Shown here: one piece after another, positions 1 through 12,606 of the stretch
Position numbering within the stretch: position 1 is the first letter of the stretch
How the letters are laid out: every line of letters begins with the position of its first letter
Assembly: GCA_910574455.1 (NCBI GenBank)
Contig: CAJSYZ010000002.1
Coordinates: 3,373,671-3,437,670 of the forward strand
Reading direction: 5' to 3'
Origin: Trichaptum fuscoviolaceum
Taxonomy: Eukaryota > Basidiomycota > Agaricomycetes > Hymenochaetales > Trichaptaceae
DNA: 64,000 nt
Position numbers and translations under genes: made by a program
Notes under the pieces: generated by a model
The model's database searches: none
Told to the model about the DNA's origin: nothing
Seen by the model: only the letters and a program-made list of their open reading frames with translations

Positions 1-1
1 A

Positions 2-952
2 ATTGTGTTCCGCTGGCATCCTGAACATCCCAATCGCATCGCAACACTTGTTCTCTGCACGATATGGGCCATCATCATCGTCATCATGGTCGTCAGCGCA
101 GCTACCCATGTCGGGAAGACGTACTGGGGGAATACCCAATATTGTACGTGCATATACTCAGGTTACATCAAGTTGTATAATTGACTGATTGCATCTGTGC
201 ATCGACTTCACAGGGTGTTGGATTACGAAGGATTACCCAGTGCAGCAGATTGCTCTTGATTATGTCTTTATGTGGACAACAGCATTTGTTAACATCATTC
301 TGTACATCCCCCTTGCTCTCGTCATCAAGGGCGTGGTTGTCGTTGAGGGTTGGAAGTTCAAGCTTGCGGATAAGAGAGACAGGCTGGACGTCCGCAGCCG
401 CACCACAGAGCCCAGCAGGGGCATCGATGGGATTGCACTCCAGATGTTTTTGTATGTCTCCTCAATTACCTCATCTATTTTTTTTTTTTCGCAGAAGTAG
501 GCTTACAAGCGTTCATCTCTTGCAGCTATCCTGCGATATACACTATAACCGTACTCCCCATAGCCATCGTCCGTTTCCGTGCATTCCACGACCAGCACGT
601 CCCCTTCGCCGCGACCGTCGTCTCCGACGTACTCTTCTCGTCCTCCGGCCTCTTCAATGTTATTCTCTTCGCCCTCACGCGTCCGTCCCTCCTCCCGCGA
701 CGCAACTCCCAATACGACTCACAAGGAATCAGCTTCTCACTACGTAGTCGCGTCACCGAGGATGTGGGCGATCGTTCGTATGTCGGCCGACCACCCATGG
801 CCATGGCTCGTGGGGGAGCAACGCACCTCAGCACCTTCCTGGACGGTAGCGATTTGCATTTCGACGACAGGTATAACGATCGTGTGACGCTGGACATCTC
901 CGCGAAGGGCCGATTGAGTCCTTCCATCCGCTCGTATGGCGATTCAACCTGA
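2..952 (+). CDS. Seven-helix receptor-like membrane protein (C-terminal part, cut by window start)
   Basis: Partial gene; its 5' end lies before the window. Visible exons are 2-143, 214-451 and 526-952. They encode a helix rich in Ile/Val after the FRWHP loop, then a loop ending in QYWCWITKDYP, a second helix (residues MWTTAFVNIILYIPLALVI), and two more helices around YPAIYTITVLPIAIVRF and SSGLFNVILFALTRP. A roughly 80-residue hydrophilic tail follows and the stop is TGA at 950-952. The spliced WCWI motif before a helix and the TRPxLLP end of the last helix are typical of fungal Git3/cAMP-receptor-like 7TM proteins. I infer a plasma-membrane G-protein-coupled-receptor-like protein; the ligand is unknown. 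The exon junctions keep one frame (t|gg = Trp, tt|c = Phe). Confidence 0.75.
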
Positions 953-1367
953 AGCTGAATCAGTTGAAATTAGTTTATCTCTATTGTGTTCTGTATACCT
1001 GCACGCCTCGAAGCCTATATTTGTTGTAGTCCGTAGCCTTTACACACTATGCTCACTAACTTTAGGTACCTTTTGGACAGTCCTTTCCTAAATGTCATAT
1101 TCATATGTATAGTAGACTTATTGAAGTATTTCCGACGAATCTCACGTCTTTTCGAGTTTACCCTGTAAATTACATAGATGTTACCCGCAACCTTCAAGTT
1201 TCAAATTGATGCTTTGACAAGATTTCGAATTCGTTGCCCTTGAATTCCATCTGAGATAACCTAACGAAAACGGACAAGGAATAATCTATAAAGAAAAGGA
1301 GTTCGAGAAGATGCATTAAGAGAACAAATACAAAGTTAATAGGGATCGGGAATATAGGTAGCTACGA
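953..1367. other. Intergenic, convergent 3' ends
   Basis: This stretch lies between the stop of the receptor-like gene on the plus strand and the stop of RPN2 on the minus strand. It is AT-rich with no convincing coding frame, and presumably holds the two 3' untranslated regions and poly(A) sites. Confidence 0.6.
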
Positions 1368-4300
1368 TCAGTTCTTGGTATCATCATCAAAAGGATACTG
1401 TGTGAGCAAAAGGCGTTAACATCAGCAGAAGATAGATGAACAAATGATGATCATACCTCAAATGATTGTGGAGGGTCCGCCTCAGGTGCATTGTCATCCA
1501 GGGCGATGTGACGCCCTGTAGACGCAGGAGCTGCTGGAGTTGTTGTTGCAGGCGCGGCTTCCGTAGCAGGGGGCGCGGATGCGGGTGCGGGCTCTAACTC
1601 AACAAGCTCTACAGGCTCACTAGGTGCCTGATCAATGAGTATCAAGATTCCGCCACCACCCGCATATCGCTCAGCAGTACCACCCAGGGCTGCAGCTGAC
1701 GGTGCCTTGGTCACAGTAGACGCCTTGCTTTTCGCACTCTTCAATGCCTGCGACGACACGGGGCGCACAGGCTGATAGCGCGCCTCAGCCGGGAAAACTA
1801 CGTGCGCGAGTTGAGCGGGTGTAACACGAGATAAGTTGGGCAGTTTCTCGAACGCGGGTTCTGATTTACGCGGAGCTTTCTTCGTCACAGCCGCCTTACC
1901 CTCGGATTTCGATGCTTCCGGAAGGTTGGATAATGATTCGGCGATAGGCGAAATGTCGCCTGGCGGTCCAGCTGAGGATGAAGGACCGTCTGCCGTCATC
2001 TCCACATCGCCCTTGGCTTCAGGCTTGGGCTCTTGCTTGTCGTCCTACAATTCCAAATAGCCAATCGATTAGTTTCCGAATTCTATTGATTAAGTAATAG
2101 ACTCACAGTCTCCATCGCGTCGCCGTTCGTGTGTGCTGTAGCGGCAGCCTTTTCCTTCTCCTTAGTCTTTTCACGAGCCTTGGTCTTTGCAGTGGTGGAT
2201 AGAACAGCCGTGGCAACTTTCGTAACAGATTCTCTGGTCGGTGGCTTGACGGGTGGTGGATATGCGAAGAGACTTGGCTTTGCGTTTGAAACGAATTCGA
2301 ACTTGGGCGCCTTGAGGTCACCATTTAAGCCAATGATCGCAGTGGGCTCGAACGCGAGACATGCACAGTGTGCGAGTGGGTACCAGTACCAGAACTGGCA
2401 GAAGAGGACCATGCCGACAATTGCACTCGTGTTCGCGCTACCAGCACGACTTTGGAGGCTGATGGTGACATTGCGTCCGCCAGCATCGATAAGACCCTGG
2501 CCCAGTGCAGCACCGAAACGCGCCATAGGGTCCTCGTGCTTGTCTGCAACGATTTTCGCATACAACGTTCGGGTCGTAGACATGGATGGCGAAGAAGCTT
2601 CGGATTGCTGGATGAGAACCATGCCCAGGGCGATCAGAGCGCCTTGACGAACGAAGTCAACCGGGTCCTTCGTCATAGGTTCGAGAATCTCCACAGCGTC
2701 TTGCAGACCGGTTCCAGCACAGGCTATACCAAGAGCAAGGGTAGCACCGCAACGCACATGTGGATTGTAGCTCTCGCTTAGTAGCTGAACGATTTTCGGC
2801 ACCTGACTGGGGTTCTTGAAGAGAACAAACGCAAGAGATGTCACAGCTGCACGACGAACATCGTCTGAAGTATCAGATACGGCAACATGCAACAGTTTAC
2901 GAATGGCGTAATTGTTAGAGGTTCCCGCGTAAGCCAGCGCAACAGTGTATACACCACCATAACGCAGGATTGGGTCCTGCCAGAATGTCAGGAAACTGTA
3001 AGCACGGCGATTCGAAGAATAGTTACTAACCTTTTCCGCAAGTAAAGCCTTTGCCGTTTCGTCTGCTTCTTCTTGTTTGGCATAGAAGAGCAGAGCGAGA
3101 CCAATCGCAAGCCCACGGATGATCTTCTCATGCTGAGTATCCTTTGCATATGCAATCATCTCATCAGCGACCGCTGCGTCCGCGGTCCCCAACATAACTA
3201 AGCCCATTCCGATACCAGCAGCCTCACCAGCCACGGCAGAGTCCGTAAAGAGCGCCTGCTTGAGGTCATCATAGGATTGCTCACTCTTGCCACCCATACC
3301 GGCAACACCGAGACCAAGGGCCGCCCCGTGTTCAACGACTTCATTATTAGCGTTTGTAGCGGCCTTGAGCTTATCGCGAAGATATCCTTCGACATCACGC
3401 CCTGAACCGCAACCAGCATTGACAATGCCGAGTGCGTACAGGGAACCACCTTCGGAATACTGAGCGCCTTGTATACCGGGCGCCTGGGCATTGCCATCAG
3501 TGGGTAGATACGGCCCCAAAATGTTCATGCCCTCTTCGAAGTGACCTTTGTGGATGACACCTAATGCAGCAGTTGTAGAGAATTTGGCCCAGTTCGATGC
3601 CTTTGCTAGCCACTCAAGGTTTTCTCTTAAGAAAATGTCGGAGGTGGTGCCTGCATGCATAAATGCATTCTGCAGTGTTAACGCAGTGTGGTAAACAGAC
3701 GAGCGCGACTCCAACACATCCTATTACTCGTGGTCAGCTAGGTGTATCTCAAGCGATCATTATTAACGCACTTTCGTGTTCTTCAGGATAGCCATGTCAA
3801 CCTTATTATTATGTTTCAGGAATTGGAGGTATAGTTTCACAGACTCCTGTCCGGTTAGAATTTGTCGAAGTTTATCGTACGTCCCTTTCGTTTCCTAACG
3901 AAAAAGATAGTCAAACTCGGGCGCGTATCTTGACCTACATTGGATACTCACCTCATCACCTTCAGGGAGCTGCGTTCTGATGGCTTCTAAGAAATCCTGG
4001 CCGCCACCTTCCACCAAGTCGAACGCGAGTTGGTATGCAAGCAACGTCTCCTTCGGCACGAGGGCAGTAAGCAAGGGAATCGTGAGGTTCGCATCGCTTA
4101 ACGTCACGAGGAGACGCGTCACTGCGTGCACATGCGGCGCCTTCGGTTCGAGGGGAGGGAAGAGTGGGAGGAGGAAGTTGAGGACTTGGTTTCGGTAAGA
4201 AAGGGAAAAGTTTGTTTCGAGAACGGCGTCCATTGCGTAACTCAGTAGCGACACATCCTCGTTTAGCTTGAAAATCTGGAGAATGAGGTCTAAACGGTGG

Positions 4301-4963
4301 GATTCCAGAGCAATGCCAATGGCCTGTGTAGCTTCGAATGAGGAATATAACTGGGAGACATTCAACAGAACGGACTGGCCTGTTTGTGCTCGCCGTCATC
4401 AATGCACCTTCTGAGGATGCCGTCGATGATTCCCTGCAGCCGTTTGTCCATCTTTTTCTCTGCACCAGGCGACTCGTCTGACCGAAGCTCGACGTATCGG
4501 TCAATGGCCTTTGCTAAACAAAAGAGTTGGAAACTGCTGAAGTGAACATTCCAGCGCCAAACTCACAGACAACAGTTTCAATGTATTCTTCTGAGCCAGG
4601 GGCGCGACTTTCTGCTTCGAAAGCCGGTCCAGCACCGAGTGCGAAAGAAAGAGCATCGTCATAGTCGCCAAGATAGTAATAGACTTTGCTAGCTAGCAAA
4701 GCCGCTGAGGAACGGGCTTCGTTAGGAAGACCGTCATTCTCGTATAGTGACTCACTATTCAAACAGAACGTTCAGCACAAGAAATACGAAGCAAGATGAA
4801 AGAAGTAGAACACGAACATTAATGCAATATGTTCAGAAATTTCTGCCCAGAACTGGGGAACGAGAGGGACGAGAGCTCGGAGGGCGTGCTGCTTGATGAG
4901 GGCCTCTGGTTCCGAGAGCAGGGCAAGGACACCCGCTGCTGATGTTTGTGTTCGCGCAACCAT
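1368..4963 (-). CDS. RPN2: 26S proteasome regulatory subunit RPN2 (PSMD1)
   Basis: Largest non-ATPase subunit of the 19S proteasome base, a scaffold that helps recruit the ubiquitin receptor Rpn13. Eight exons: 4963-4818, 4754-4567, 4513-4376, 4331-3952, 3894-3772, 3720-2107, 2044-1457 and 1397-1368, summing to 3207 nt (1068 residues). The large sixth exon carries the proteasome/cyclosome (PC) repeats, seen as alternating GAALGLG, AGIGMGL, AVTSLAFV and GATLALGIA units. An Ala/Pro/Lys-rich segment follows. The last exon is only ten codons and gives the ending PQSFE-YPFDDDTKN, which matches the PFEYxDD-type tail by which metazoan PSMD1 binds Rpn13; without this splice the tail would be lost. 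The junction between exons 3 and 4 (4376/4331) is the least certain. It is transcribed away from the neighbouring receptor-like gene. Confidence 0.96.
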
Positions 4964-5546
4964 AGCCGGTGGAGAGGAGGGGGATGGAAATGAGGAGAGA
5001 GGAAAGGACTTGTGCGACGAAATTGACCGTGGTCCGTCACTCGAAGACGCGTCAGCTTGGTGAAGGCGCGTAAGCGTCCTGGTTTGGGAGTATAGTTCTC
5101 ACGATCATACATCACGGTTCGCTTCCTCCAAACTCACGCAGTGGCGAGTGTGGCACACACATGGCTGGAGAAGTATTTGATGCACCGGTATCCATGTTTG
5201 AGCTTCGCGAAGTTTCTCTTTCATCTCCAGAAAATTAGACTTAAGTATCCCAATTGCTAATGTTCTTGTGTAGAATGCTTGGAGCGCAAGATTCTTGTCG
5301 ATCAATCGAATTACATGCAATGACCAGTCGAGGCCGATTACATTGATTTGGGTATAAAAACAGGATCTACCGTTACCCAAATCCCAAGAACCAAAAAATA
5401 TAAAGTAGTACGTCGGTCAACGAAGATCATCAAATGGTATCAGAATCAGATAAAAAATTGTCCTTGTCATGAATGCAAAGTCCGAAGGTCGTCAAGTGCG
5501 AAGGAACGAGAGAAAAACAGCGAAGCACGGAAACTATGCTCTATGT
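4964..5546. other. Intergenic: RPN2 promoter region and cupredoxin 3' region
   Basis: Two minus-strand genes run in tandem here. The half next to 4964 should hold the RPN2 promoter and leader; the half next to 5546 should hold the cupredoxin 3' untranslated region. A 91-codon minus-strand open frame at 5105-5380 has no recognisable protein character and I do not call it. Confidence 0.5.
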
Positions 5547-6946
5547 TCATAGCAAGAGGAGGAACACAGCTCCTACTAATCCGAGAGCAGCGCTCGCGCT
5601 CGCACCAACGCGAGACGCGCCGCTGGCAGCACCAGTGGTTGATGAAGGTGTGGACGCAGACGCGCTCGCAGTTGTGCCATTTAGCTGCTTGGCGAGCGAA
5701 GTGAAGGCAGTGAAGTTCTTCGCACCAGAGTCAACGGCGTTGATGGCGAACACCATGCCCTGACCACAGTGACCAGTTTGACGGCACTAAATAAAACAAT
5801 GATCAACATCATTTCCAATCAAGACCAATCAAAATAGCTTACGTAGCCCCAGATAGGAGTAGTATCGTTGACAACGATGCTGAACGTGGGGAAGTCGGTC
5901 GTACCGTTTGCAACAGGCATGCTGAAAGAGGTTTATTAGCGAAGATCATTTTACGGACAAGATACTTTTACTTACAATCCGGAATCGAATCCGACCTGGC
6001 CGGTGGTGGAGGTTAACTCAAGCTTGCGGCAAGGGTCAGCGAACGAAGACTGCGTGACGGTGTGGTTCTTTGACTGGCTGAGAAAAACACCGTGTCAGTA
6101 TCTACATTTCAATTTCAATGAAGCGATATTGCAACTCACAATTGGAAGACAACAACGTCGTCGACCGCAGCCGAGACTTCAGGCGGGTTGTAGGTGAGGG
6201 AACCGGAGCCGCCGACGATAACGGTGTGCGTTGCAGCTGCACCAGTCGCTGAGCCGGTCGCAACAGCAGAAGAGGTCTCAGCCGGAGCAGCAGTTGTCGT
6301 TGCAGGTGCACCGTAACCAACGCTGGCGACTGCCGTCGATGAAGCAGCAGCAGCTGACGAAAGGCTCGCACCAACACCCAGAGCGGCGTTTTTGAAGTTG
6401 GTGAACGAGTTGGCAGAGCCGTCTGCACCGCAGTTCACGGCGAAGACCATTCCCTGTCCACAGTGGCTAGCCGGGGTGCCAGCAGCCTGTGCGCAGTAAA
6501 CCCAGATCGGTTGAGTATCGTTGACAGTGATGGTGTAGGTGGGGAAGTTGTCGGTCACGTTGGCAGCAACGGGCATGCTGTATCAATATGCATCAGACAC
6601 CCATCATTTAATAACCAGAAATGGGAAAAAGACCGACAATCCAGAGTTGAAACCGCCATCCTTCAAGCCACACGGGTCGGCGAAAGAGGACTGGGTTGCA
6701 GTATGGTTCTTTTGTTGGAAGTGGAAGACGACTTGGTCACCGGGGTCAGCGAACTGGAGCGTGGGAAAAGATTGCGAACGTTAGCGACGGAAATAAAATA
6801 GACTTTTCAGAGAAAATAGAGCATACAATCGCTTCCGGGCTGAATTCCAAAGCTCCTGCAGATGAGCCGACAGTAACGTCGTGAACCGCAGCAAAGGCGG
6901 TGGGGGCAAGGAGAAGACCAAAAGAGAGGACGGCAGAGGCAAACAT
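5547..6946 (-). CDS. Secreted two-domain cupredoxin, probably GPI-anchored
   Basis: Extracellular blue-copper-like (cupredoxin) protein of 364 residues. Six exons: 6946-6827, 6753-6638, 6577-6140, 6077-5976, 5921-5843 and 5786-5547. An N-terminal signal peptide (MFASAVLSFGLLLAPTAFA) is followed by cupredoxin domain 1, a Ser/Thr/Ala-rich linker, cupredoxin domain 2, a second Ser/Ala-rich stretch and a C-terminal hydrophobic tail (GLVGAVFLLLL) that looks like a GPI signal. Both domains keep candidate copper ligands: His in KNHT, then Cys-His-Met in HCGQGMVFA. Intron positions are the same in both halves (each has an FNSG/FDSG-F-MPVA junction), so the gene arose by internal duplication. Such proteins are common at basidiomycete cell surfaces; a redox or adhesion role is inferred only. 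Confidence 0.88.
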
Positions 6947-7163
6947 GACTTGAACAACCCAGTTGATGAATTCGATAAGAAGTTGAGGACGCGAAGAACT
7001 ACTTGAGTTTGCTGAAGGCTGAGGGAGAGTTTGAAAAATGTACTGCCAGAGGACACTGTCTGAACGAAGGGAGAGACTGGGGCACCAGGCGGCCGAGCGT
7101 GAATGCAGAGAAAGGTGAGGGGGGGAAAGAAGAATGGGTGTTGCAAATGGGGGCGGACATGGG

Positions 7164-7173
7164 GTTATATAGC
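7164..7173 (-). promoter_or_regulatory. TATA-like box for the cupredoxin gene
   Basis: Read on the minus strand the sequence is GCTATATAAC, about 215 bp upstream of the ATG at 6946. A strong TATA box suits a highly regulated secreted-protein gene. Its use is inferred from position only. Confidence 0.4.
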
Positions 7174-7702
7174 ACCGGGCGACACGATGTTGGGCCCTGG
7201 CGACAAACACTCTGATCTTTCATTCCTGTCTCCATATCCGGTCCGCCTAAATTAGCACATCCAATCACAGCCCTCCCAGCGAAGCGGAAATCGCTCAAGT
7301 CGTCCTCAGTCACACGACTGCTGTCACTTGTCACGCTAAAAAAACTATTGTTTGCAATAATGATTGGACACGACTTGTTTTACATCTCGTCCAAGATCTT
7401 GAAATCTGCAGGTCAAACGACAGTCTGATTCGCGCTCTGTGCTGTTGATCCAGCGAGCTCAACCGAGGTCCTATCACGAAATGTCACCTCGCCAGGCAAA
7501 AACAGAGGCCTTGTGTGATGCAATCATGCTCGTTGCCATCCAACAACGCTCGACTACCAACGCTCTTCTTTGCGCTGCATCTGCCCGGCCATCACGTCAG
7601 AATGCAGAACAACATTCCGGTACACTCATATGAATGCCTCTTTGAGCTGATTGTTCTGTCTCTTTTCGCCTCCATCTTGAGCCACTTGATTCGCGACCTG
7701 GG

Positions 7703-7712
7703 CCTATATAAC
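7703..7712 (+). promoter_or_regulatory. TATA-like box for the MAP kinase gene
   Basis: The sequence CCTATATAAC lies about 165 bp before the MAPK ATG at 7877. It is followed by a C/T-rich stretch typical of basidiomycete transcription starts. Inferred from sequence and position only. Confidence 0.4.
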
Positions 7713-7876
7713 CCGCCTATCCAAATGGCACGCCCGCATTCCCTGCTCGAACTCATTGCTGATCTGCCTGGTTGCACTACTTTTTGCTGGCTGGCCCGAG
7801 CACGTCTGTCAAGTCCATCGTCCCCGCCAGCTCATTGTCCTGTGTTTGCTTTGTTCTCAACCTCAAACAGCCCGAG

Positions 7877-9656
<1,780 letters not shown>

Positions 9657-10124
9657 TTTTAACTTATGACTACTGGCCCCGAAACACCATGCTTTTCATC
9701 TGGTTCTCATCAGATATTTAATAAATATTATCGACCACCTTGTATCATCATGTATACCATCTACACACGCTTATCATGCCGACAAATTCGTTACAAATTC
9801 ATCATTATTTCATTATCGCATCGTTGTCATGAGAGGAGGGCGCACACCGCGCAGATTTATCGGGTTACAAGAAAGATAAAGCTATACCAAGTACCAGCCT
9901 ACTAACAAAACACTCGGGTAAAGGATAAATATGCAAAAGAAACATAAGCATAGGGCCGTAGAACACAATATTGCAACCATAAGTTTGATGATGTATGAAA
10001 TTTTACACTCGGGACGCAATGTTGCGCAAGGTTATAGATGTATAGGGGAATCGGATAAGTCGGGAATCAGTAAGATGAGGCAGAGAGAAGGAAAATGAAC
10101 GAAAAAAAGGAGGAATCAATTCCC
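9657..10124. other. Intergenic, convergent 3' ends
   Basis: AT-rich sequence between the MAPK stop (plus) and the SAP-protein stop (minus). I see no gene and no tRNA cloverleaf. Confidence 0.6.
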
Positions 10125-12306
10125 TCAGGAGAACAGTTTGCCGTTGAGCCAATTAGCGCTTCCCGCAATACCATCACGTCCGAATTCGCCAAAGCGCGTA
10201 TCGTTCTGCACCTCCGTCCCATACATAGTCCTTTGGGAAGGCCGCTCAGGAGAGTCGTCGAGCGGTGGAACGCCCATGATCTCATTGAAGCTGTAGCCCA
10301 GCGCAATCGGCAAGGGCACGGTGCTACCGGATTCCCGACGGTCCGGGTCCGTGAAATGGAGGACGTAGTCCGTCGTCTCGTCCATGCCTTCAAAAGGCGA
10401 TCCCCTGTACTGCGGGAGCATGCTGGGAGAGTTCATGTTTTGGCGCGTTGGTGTGCGCGGTCGAGGTGAGGGCGAAGGCGACCCGAGACGATCGCCAAAT
10501 GGTCCAGGCCGGAGACCTCCGTTATTGCTCGTTGCCGTAGTGGGACGAATACCAGCTCTCAAGGCAGAACCTGGAGAGAATGGTTCTTCGACATAGCCAA
10601 ACACATCGTCTCGCGGAGTCGAAGACGCCGCATGGCTGAAGCTGAAGCCTAGAAGACCACCGTCAGTGGGGTAGTCCTCGTAGTTCTTTGGCGTGTGCTG
10701 TTCAGTATCGATAGATGCCCCAAACAGCTCCGGAAGGTGGATCGTGGGCGGCGGTGTCCCTATGGGAGGCACGGTTGAGGGTGCAGAGGATCCGGTTCCG
10801 GAGTCATCGTCTCTGTCATGTTCAAGAGACAGGCCGTCAGACTCGGTCGATTTGCCTGCCGGATTCGATGATTCTGCAGGGTTTGTCAGTTCATCAGTCC
10901 TAGTGCGCTTTCTACTAGGTCGTAAAACTCGTTTTGTCTGGTCCTTTCCTGGTATCGACCCCCCAGATTCCGAAACGCTAGTTATGTTACTTGCAGCAGA
11001 GTCACGATGACGTTTTCCTAGCGTCGTCTCTGTCGGACCCGGCATCTGCATCTTCGCTGGCACAGGCTGAATAGAAGGTGACGGTAACAAAGAGTTGGTG
11101 TTACTTTCTCCCAGCGGAATTGATACACGCCTTCACCACGTAAACTATTAGAGACGGTGGAAAGAAAACATCATGGTACTCACCGAGCGGCCTGAGTTTT
11201 GCTAGGAGATCCTGCGTTACCATTCCGAGCTTTGTCGAAATTTTCTTTCAATGCGCGGAGTTGATTTTCCAGAGCGGGAATTTTCGCAGTTTCGTTGCGA
11301 AGTACCATCACTTCAACTCTGCATGCTTGAAGCTCCCCACGAACATTTAAGATTTCCACCTCACATTTTTGAAGGGAAGATTTCAGCCAGTCGATCTGAG
11401 CAGTTGCCTCCTTCAAAGTTTCAAACTGCTGTTTTAGGTTCATATCGTTGAGGAGAGATTCGAGTTTCTCAATCCTAAAATTGACCTGTGGTTCAAAGGC
11501 AGAGGACGGCGATTCGTTGACAGGCGGCATTGACGGTAAAGCATCTATTGAAGGTAAAGCATCCGTCGCACTGAGCTCTGGCTCTATATCGTTTTGTTAG
11601 CACCAATAGGAGGAGCTGAACTTAACAGGCTAACCTTCTTCAATGGTTTCCTCCACGGGCCTAGAGATCGTGCTAACTCGAGTACGCTTTCCTTTAACAA
11701 CACTGGTTGCCCTTGTTACAGCGCGGGCTCCCTGTCCCCCCGCAATCACTGGTCTACCCACACCCAGTCTGAGCTGTGTAGCTTTCGCCTTCCGGACACG
11801 ACTCGACGATGCAACTGATTCCGACACTTGGGTGGTTGAAGACTGTTCGGCTTGTGATTCATCTTCTGTGTCGTGAATGATTACGCTGGATCCTGAAGTC
11901 CCTCGAGTTCGGGTACCGCTGCTTGTCCTACTAGTCGTGCGAGAGCGAGTAGAGACTCTCCGAATGGTCGTAGCTGTTGGAGCTGGTTGTGGCTGAGACT
12001 GGGGCTGAGGTTGTGGAGGACGAGGTGGCTGAACTAGCGGTGAAATATTCGACCTTTTCGACTACTAAGTTATAAAGAATCGAATATATCTTTGCTCTGG
12101 AGCTTACCGTATTGTATCCAGAAGCAGCTCGATGAGAGATTCTGTTTTCATGTTCGCTTTTACGCCATATTCCTAAAAAGTGCATATTAGAGAAAGGCAG
12201 GAACTCGAAACGAATGTTCCTGATCTACCTTGCATATCCTCTGTATATCTACTCGTTTCAAGCGCTCCAAGTCCTGTCGAGTGAAAGGAAGGCCGGATGC
12301 CTGCAT
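10125..12306 (-). CDS. SAP-domain, coiled-coil nuclear protein of unknown function
   Basis: I do not recognise a named orthologue. Five exons (12306-12229, 12172-12108, 12053-11635, 11583-11184, 11103-10125) give 646 residues. Residues 1-48 form a SAP-like helix-turn-helix (LKRVDIQRICKEYG, then KTESLIELLLD), a fold that usually binds AT-rich or chromatin DNA. A Pro/Gln run and a basic Arg/Ser/Thr segment follow. Residues about 210-320 are a coiled coil (FRIEKLESLLNDMNLK, then leucine heptads through VLRNETAKIPALENQL). The rest is low-complexity and contains a likely nuclear localisation signal (RPSRKRTR). A chromatin or kinetochore-like scaffolding role is only inference. The third exon uses an unusual AAAAG acceptor, the only one that keeps frame. 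Confidence 0.75.
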
Positions 12307-12606
12307 TTTGTGGGCGTAGACGCAAGGTGCGTCTCAACTGACGAAGAGATGGAAATCGATGATGAGAGAGCTGAACAGAAGAGAGACGAAACCAACCGTT
12401 CACCAAGACACGCCGAAAATGGAAGGAACGCGTAGAGAACCAGATCATGTGATCGTTTTCTTACCTAAAATAACCACAAGCGAAGGCACGTGCTCTCAGC
12501 GCGTAAGTTGAAGCGTATCCAAGTCCCGACGCGCCTTGTCCTTCGTTGAAGTTCTCCTCAACCACTTCAGCAACAAGCAAGAGAGCAACGTCAAGCGGGT
12601 GAAACG
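12307..12606. promoter_or_regulatory. Bidirectional promoter, SAP protein / LIM protein
   Basis: Only 300 bp separates the two divergent start codons (12306 minus, 12607 plus), so both promoters must sit in or overlap this stretch. No clear TATA box is seen. Confidence 0.55.

Larger units (their letters stand above)
6947..7876. other. Divergent promoter region, cupredoxin / MAP kinase
   Basis: About 930 bp separates the two divergent start codons. It holds one TATA-like box for each direction (listed separately) and pyrimidine-rich leader sequence before the MAPK start. Short open frames on both strands here look random. Confidence 0.6.

Noticed and set aside
503..927. Minus-strand open frames opposite the receptor-like tail
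   Set aside because: They mirror the GC-rich third exon of the plus-strand gene, whose spliced frame shows clear helices.
5085..5145. Sequence resembling a tRNA T-arm (GGTTCGC) with a nearby TAGTT stretch
   Set aside because: No pairing of T-stem or acceptor stem can be drawn and the span is too short for a cloverleaf.
5105..5380. Minus-strand open frame of 91 codons
   Set aside because: No protein-like composition, no domain, lies in the RPN2 upstream region.
12054..12107. Apparent broken frame in the SAP gene between exons 2 and 3
   Set aside because: Using the AAAAG acceptor keeps the frame and the exon total divides by three; I treat the gene as intact.
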